DNA from: UBA7683 sp964397855
Lineage (GTDB): Bacteria; Patescibacteriota; Saccharimonadia; Saccharimonadales; UBA7683
DNA: 34,833 nt
Assembly (NCBI GenBank): GCA_964397855.1
Contig: CAYNKQ010000013.1
Coordinates: 1 to 34,833, forward strand
Direction of reading: 5' to 3'
A program made the translations under genes and the position numbers. Below are positions 31,425 to 34,833 of this stretch, one piece after another. How positions within the stretch are numbered: position 1 is the stretch's first letter; every line of letters begins with the position of its first letter. The notes below the pieces were generated by a model. That model ran no database searches. It was not told the origin of the DNA and was given only the letters and a program-made list of their open reading frames with translations.

Positions 31425-32420
31425 TTAGACTTCGCTAAGAGCGAGGTTCAGGCTGGGGCCCATAGTGGTTGTAAGGCTGATTTTTTGTATGTATACACCT
31501 TTAACACTTGATGGTTTTGCGTCTGAGATAGCCTTGAGGACAACCTGAGTGTTTTCAATGATTTGCTCAGGCCTAAAGCTTACTTTACCAACTGCAAGGT
31601 GGATGATTGATTGCTTGTCAACGCGGAATTCAACTTTACCAGCCTTTGCAGCTTTAACGGCGTCAGCAACCTTTGTTGTTACTGTGCCGCTCTTAGGGTT
31701 TGGCATAAGGCCGCGCGGGCCGAGGATTCGTGCGTACTTACCAAGCTTTGCCATAAGTTGAGGTGTTGCAATGAGCACATCAAAATCAAGCTGTTCTTTG
31801 TCGAGTTGTTTAAGGAACTCGTCTTCACCAACAATATCAGCACCAGCTTTTTTAGCAGCTGCGTGTTGATCTTCGGGTGCGAACACAGCGATCTTGATGG
31901 TTTTACCAGTGCCATGAGGCAAAGCAACCATTCCACGAATATTCTGATCTGCTTGACGAGGGTCAACGCCAAGATTTACATGCACTTCAACGCTTGCATC
32001 AAATTTGACCGTGCTTGTTTTTGGGAGAACTTCAGTAGCTTCTTTAAGGGTATATTGTTTTTCGCCGTCAATAAGTTCATACGCTTTTTTGTAGCTTTTG
32101 CTGCGTCGCTCTAGCTTAGAGCGAGTTTTAGGTGTTGGACCTTTCTTGAGTCCAGCTTCACTTGGATCAAGTTCACCTGCTGCAATTTTTTCTTTACGTT
32201 CTTCTTTGGCTTCTTTTTCTTCTACTTCTTTGATAGCCTTTGCACTTCGCTTACCAGCTTTAGCGACTTTTGGCTCTTGGGCAACAACTTCGATTACCTC
32301 CGCTGGTTCGACTGCGCTTGCGTCAGCGATCGCTGCTTCAAGTTCTGCAATAGTGTTTTTAGCATTTACTTCTAAACCAAGTTTCTGTGCCTGTTCTACT
32401 AATTCTGCTTTTTTTGCCAT
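31425..32420 (-). CDS. rplA: 50S ribosomal protein L1 with long N-terminal extension
   Basis: A 331-aa protein. The ATG at 32420 has AAGGAGT 7 nt upstream. The C-terminal 225 residues are a normal L1: SKSYKKAYELIDGEKQYTLKEA, DASVEVHVNLGVDPRQADQNIRG, LIATPQLMAKLGKYARILGPRG and LMPNPKSGTVT. The first 105 or so residues are extra: a small helical unit (AELVEQAQKLGLEVNAKNTI), which resembles a SAP/HeH fold, then a charged linker rich in Lys and Glu. L1 forms the stalk that helps release E-site tRNA and often represses its own operon. The extension may bind nucleic acid; that is an inference. Confidence 0.95.
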   Translation of the reverse strand: MAKKAELVEQAQKLGLEVNAKNTIAELEAAIADASAVEPAEVIEVVAQEPKVAKAGKRSAKAIKEVEEKEAKEERKEKIAAGELDPSEAGLKKGPTPKTRSKLERRSKSYKKAYELIDGEKQYTLKEATEVLPKTSTVKFDASVEVHVNLGVDPRQADQNIRGMVALPHGTGKTIKIAVFAPEDQHAAAKKAGADIVGEDEFLKQLDKEQLDFDVLIATPQLMAKLGKYARILGPRGLMPNPKSGTVTTKVADAVKAAKAGKVEFRVDKQSIIHLAVGKVSFRPEQIIENTQVVLKAISDAKPSSVKGVYIQKISLTTTMGPSLNLALSEV

Positions 32421-32475
32421 GATATGACTCCTTCGTGGTGTTAGCGGCTTTCGGCCTCCCACGTAATTATGTTTT

Positions 32476-32823
32476 CTACTGTACTACCTGAAACTCTACT
32501 TGCTCGGTTGGCGTGAATACTGGCTGGGTTTCGCTGTCGCTTGAGCGAACAAGACTGAGCCCAACTAATGGTTCAGCTGCGGCTGCTTCAATAAGACTAC
32601 TTACCGCAGACCACCCCACGTCCTTGTTGATCAAATCATCGCCGTGCTCAATGAGTACGGCACAACGTAATTCGTCTAACTGACCGCCTGTTCCCTGCAT
32701 GCTCTTTAGTACAACTTTGGCAATATCCACTTGATCAGTTGATACCCAGCCGTGGAGGGCTTCCATCACAGATCCATAAACAGTTAGTGATGTAGCTGCT
32801 TCAAGCTGTACTGGACCTGGCAT
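32476..32823 (-). CDS. Hypothetical protein between rplK and rplA, 115 aa
   Basis: An unrecognised 115-aa acidic protein. Its ATG lies 2 nt after the rplK stop, so it is almost certainly translated from the ribosomal operon. The sequence suggests alternating helices and strands (LTVYGSVMEALHGWVST, AKVVLKSMQGTGGQ, RCAVLIEHGDDLINKDVG) without membrane segments. A CDS at this position is unusual, since rplK and rplA are normally adjacent. No homology to the 150-aa protein upstream is evident by eye. Confidence 0.75.
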   Translation of the reverse strand: MPGPVQLEAATSLTVYGSVMEALHGWVSTDQVDIAKVVLKSMQGTGGQLDELRCAVLIEHGDDLINKDVGWSAVSSLIEAAAAEPLVGLSLVRSSDSETQPVFTPTEQVEFQVVQ

Positions 32824-32825
32824 TG

Positions 32826-33251
32826 TTAGCCTTCGATCTCCACGCCCATAGAGCGTGCGGTTCCGGCAATAACCTTTTTTGCTGCTTCAAGATCATTAGC
32901 GTTAAGATAGTTCATCTTTGCTTCTGCAATCTCACTGAGCTGTGCATCAGTAATTTTACCAACTTTTTCTTTGTGCGGAGCACCGGAACCTTTTTTGATT
33001 CCTGCTGCAGCACGGATAAGATCATCAGCTGGAACGCCGATAACGTTAAATGTGAATGTTCGGTCTTCAAAAATTTGAAGGTGAACGATAACATCTGAGC
33101 CCATAAGATCTTTTGTTTGATCGTTGAATGGATTAATAAAATCCATCATGTTGAGGCCGTATTGACCGAGTGTTGAACCTACTGGAGGTCCTGCGCTGGC
33201 TTTACCAGCTGGGATACGAAGTTTTAGATTCGCTGTAATTTTCTTAGCCAT
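32826..33251 (-). CDS. rplK: 50S ribosomal protein L11
   Basis: A 141-aa L11 of normal length. It shows LRIPAGKASAGPPVGSTLGQ, the proline hinge region, VHLQIFEDRTFTFNVI and the C-terminal rRNA-binding helices ending NDLEAAKKVIAGTARSMGVE. L11 supports GTPase-centre function. The gene has its own promoter and follows a pair of palindromic repeats. Confidence 0.97.
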   Translation of the reverse strand: MAKKITANLKLRIPAGKASAGPPVGSTLGQYGLNMMDFINPFNDQTKDLMGSDVIVHLQIFEDRTFTFNVIGVPADDLIRAAAGIKKGSGAPHKEKVGKITDAQLSEIAEAKMNYLNANDLEAAKKVIAGTARSMGVEIEG

Positions 33252-33271
33252 AATTTCCTTTGCAGTTTATC

Positions 33272-33333
33272 ACCCTGAACTGGTTTCAGGGTCTGCCTAT
33301 TAAATTGATTAGATCCTGAAATGAATTCAGGAT
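33272..33333. repeat. Two palindromic CCTGAA-TTCAGG repeat units in the rplK leader
   Basis: Unit 1 is ACCCTGAA, 5-nt loop, TTCAGGGT (33272-33292). Unit 2 is ATCCTGAA, 5-nt loop, TTCAGGAT (33313-33333) followed by GACA. They resemble the TGTCATCCTGAA-type palindromic units found in many bacterial genomes. Confidence 0.75.
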
Positions 33334-33382
33334 GACAGCACATTAGAAGCTATACTGTCTCGCATATGTGCGTAACAGATAG

Positions 33383-33411
33383 ATTATAGCAAAAAAACTA
33401 CTAAATATCAA
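33383..33411 (-). promoter_or_regulatory. rplK promoter
   Basis: TTGATA (33406-33411), 17-bp spacer, TATAAT (33383-33388) preceded by TGC as an extended -10. It overlaps the last codons of the 150-aa gene and leaves a leader of about 125 nt that includes the palindromic repeats. Confidence 0.8.
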
Positions 33412-33853
33412 TGGGCGGCACGACTACTGCCTGGAGTGCGGACTTAGCAACTGATATCTCGTGTTCTGTAGGTGCAAGCTCTAGGCCAATAGCAATATCT
33501 TCGCCCAGTAAGTCGGCATCAGATAATTGATACAGGGCCTGGCATTCTTCAGCTGCTTTGGTAGAAAGTACTTCTTGAAGAAGGTCGTCGGGTGGTTCTT
33601 CCCATAGCGGTAGTATAGTTGACTGATCATCCCAGCTCACTACTGCTGCAACATCCACTGCTTCCGTTAGGTCTCTAAAGTAGACCCTTTGAGCTTCTTC
33701 TGCTTCATCAAGTAGCTGATCGGCTACAATTTGCGCAAGTAGCGCAGCTTTGATTGCTTTTCTGGCTCCAGGAGTCAACGGTGTGCCTTCGGGACATACG
33801 GAGACGCCTACGATTGTGTCGGCGTCTGTTCGGAGTATCCTTTCGTCAGCCAT
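33401..33853 (-). CDS. Hypothetical protein between nusG and rplK, 150 aa
   Basis: An unrecognised acidic, Ala/Leu-rich protein. It starts 9 nt after the nusG stop and is therefore part of the secE-nusG transcript. Long helices are likely (PGARKAIKAALLAQIVADQL, DEAEEAQRVYFRDLTEAVDV), with many Asp and Glu and no basic patches. It has no signal peptide or membrane segment. An inverted repeat AGGTGT-AG-ACACCT covers the nusG stop codon. Its position next to nusG suggests a role coupled to transcription or translation, but nothing in the sequence demonstrates it. Confidence 0.72.
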   Translation of the reverse strand: MADERILRTDADTIVGVSVCPEGTPLTPGARKAIKAALLAQIVADQLLDEAEEAQRVYFRDLTEAVDVAAVVSWDDQSTILPLWEEPPDDLLQEVLSTKAAEECQALYQLSDADLLGEDIAIGLELAPTEHEISVAKSALQAVVVPPIDI

Positions 33854-33862
33854 GCCAGGTGT

Positions 33863-34405
33863 CTACACCTTTTTAACTTGTAGGGCGTCGAGTTCCACAG
33901 GGGTTTCGCGGCCGAACATGCTTACGAGAACTTTAAGCTTGCCTTTAGCGGCATCGATTTCGTTAATAGCTCCATCGAAGCTTTTGAAAGGTCCGTCGAT
34001 AATACTGACAACTTCACCAATTTTGAAGTCAATTTTGTGCTTAGGATCTTCAGCGCCCATTCGTTTGAGGATTTTGCTGATTTCGTCGTCTGAAACTGGG
34101 CTTGGATCTGTTCCTGAGCCTACGAATCCAGTAACATTTGGGGTGTTTCGTACAATATACCAAACATCTTCACCCATCTTCATTTGTACAAGTACGTAGC
34201 CTTGGAAGATCTTCTTTTCTACAACTTTTCGTTTACCGTTTTTAATTTCGATCTGCTTTTCTTTAGGTACAATAACATCAAAAATTTTGTCTGCCATATC
34301 AAGACTATCGGCACGTTGCTTAATACTATCTGCTACTTTTTCTTCGTAACCAGAGTAGGTGTGAATTGCGTACCACTGTTTGCTCGAATCGTATCGTTTG
34401 CTCAT
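33863..34405 (-). CDS. nusG: Transcription termination/antitermination protein NusG
   Basis: A 180-aa NusG. The NGN domain has QWYAIHTYSGYEEKVADSI, IFQGYVLVQMKMGEDVWYIVRNTP and VTGFVG. The C-terminal KOW domain has GEVVSIIDGPFKSFDGAINEID and VLVSMFGRETPVELD. Length and motifs are normal. It binds RNA polymerase and links it to Rho or to the ribosome. It follows secE by 18 nt in the usual pairing. Confidence 0.97.
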   Translation of the reverse strand: MSKRYDSSKQWYAIHTYSGYEEKVADSIKQRADSLDMADKIFDVIVPKEKQIEIKNGKRKVVEKKIFQGYVLVQMKMGEDVWYIVRNTPNVTGFVGSGTDPSPVSDDEISKILKRMGAEDPKHKIDFKIGEVVSIIDGPFKSFDGAINEIDAAKGKLKVLVSMFGRETPVELDALQVKKV

Positions 34406-34423
34406 TTTTTACTAATCCTTAAC

Positions 34424-34720
34424 TTACTTTAAAAATATTTCTTTAGCGAGTCGTTCAAAGCCAAAATCTAGGCCAGAGGTAAACACTGCAAAGAGTACAG
34501 AAAACAGAAATACGGTGAATGTTAGCTTCCAGGCTGTTTTTCTATCGGGCCATTCGACTTTTCGTAGTTCCTTCCAGGAATTTACGAAGTAGCCTCTAAA
34601 TGGTGAACGAAGAACTGTTCGTCTTAAAAACTTCCATACACGTGTACCGCGAACAGGGGCTGTTAGCTTACTGAAAAATCCACCAATTTTTGAACCAACT
34701 TTTTTAAGTCGCTTTCCCAT
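34424..34720 (-). CDS. secE: Preprotein translocase subunit SecE
   Basis: A 98-aa protein with a basic N-terminus (GKRLKKVGSKIGGFFSKL), the conserved amphipathic helix signature ELRKVEWPDRKTAWKLT, and one membrane helix (about 70-90). It is the short, single-span form of SecE and holds SecY together in the translocon. It heads the secE-nusG transcript. Confidence 0.95.
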   Translation of the reverse strand: MGKRLKKVGSKIGGFFSKLTAPVRGTRVWKFLRRTVLRSPFRGYFVNSWKELRKVEWPDRKTAWKLTFTVFLFSVLFAVFTSGLDFGFERLAKEIFLK

Positions 34721-34742
34721 ATTTCCCTTAATGTTTCCCTAT

Positions 34743-34764
34743 TAAAAAAGAGCCTATTTGGCTC
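34743..34764 (-). terminator. Terminator-type hairpin between the secE promoter and secE
   Basis: GAGCC (34750-34754) pairs with GGCTC (34760-34764) and on the minus strand is followed by TTTTTT. It lies downstream of the promoter at 34774-34802, so it could attenuate secE-nusG, or simply end an upstream gene outside the window. Confidence 0.7.
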
Positions 34765-34773
34765 GTCTAGTCA

Positions 34774-34802
34774 AATATAGCAAATTATACTGAAGTTTTC
34801 AA
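34774..34802 (-). promoter_or_regulatory. secE promoter
   Basis: TTGAAA (34797-34802), 17-bp spacer, TATATT (34774-34779) preceded by TGC. The predicted transcript starts a few bases before the terminator-type hairpin. Confidence 0.7.
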
Positions 34803-34833
34803 TACGCAACTTATGTGCTATCTTCCAGTGTCT

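Noticed and set aside
1..34833. tRNA, rRNA, CRISPR arrays, insertion sequences, phage genes
   Set aside because: No convincing T-loop/anticodon arrangement, regularly spaced repeats, transposase or phage proteins were found on either strand by eye.

Overview
The window looks like a chromosomal segment of a Patescibacteria (CPR) genome, most likely Candidatus Saccharibacteria (TM7). This rests on remembered family features: compact gene order, standard code with TGA as stop, a dTMP kinase fused to a duplicated ThyX-like region, a 169-aa coiled-coil protein I associate with CPR genomes, and an L1 protein with a long N-terminal extension. No 16S or other decisive marker is present, so the assignment is an inference.

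Layout. 1-3060 is an accessory block on the minus strand: a DUF6119/TIGR04141-type protein and four small unknown proteins, two of them shorter than 60 aa. 3295-6875 is a plus-strand four-gene operon: OmpR-type response regulator, a 40-codon peptide gene, a six-helix membrane histidine kinase, and a class I isoprenoid synthase. These are the same four component types as ComQXPA quorum sensing of Bacillus (prenyltransferase, Trp-containing peptide, sensor kinase, regulator) in the order A-X-P-Q. This is the main find of the window. 6872-13003 holds cell-envelope genes: a class A PBP, an OpgC-like acyltransferase, an ANL-superfamily ligase and an AI-2E-type transporter. 13095-24442 is mostly housekeeping: Nudix, CysS, a DHH phosphoesterase, a radical SAM protein, RecR, YbaB, a GT-C glycosyltransferase, DnaB, DnaX, a CPR hypothetical and threonine dehydratase.

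24699-34720 is a ribosomal/transcription cluster on the minus strand, read right to left: secE-nusG-(150 aa)-rplK-(115 aa)-rplA, then dcd and tmk-thyX, then a patch with an unknown GC-rich gene, a frameshifted GGDEF gene and a 141-aa unknown, and finally rplJ-rplL behind an attenuator-type leader. The usual rplKA-rplJL neighbourhood is therefore interrupted by about 5.7 kb. dCTP deaminase, dTMP kinase and ThyX together form a dTTP-synthesis unit.

Regulation visible in the sequence: at least eight genes have a -10 hexamer ending 6-9 nt before the ATG, often as an extended TGn -10, which suggests leaderless transcripts. The ribosomal operons instead have canonical promoters with leaders, some with terminator-type hairpins. 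No tRNA, rRNA, CRISPR array, insertion sequence or origin was recognised.
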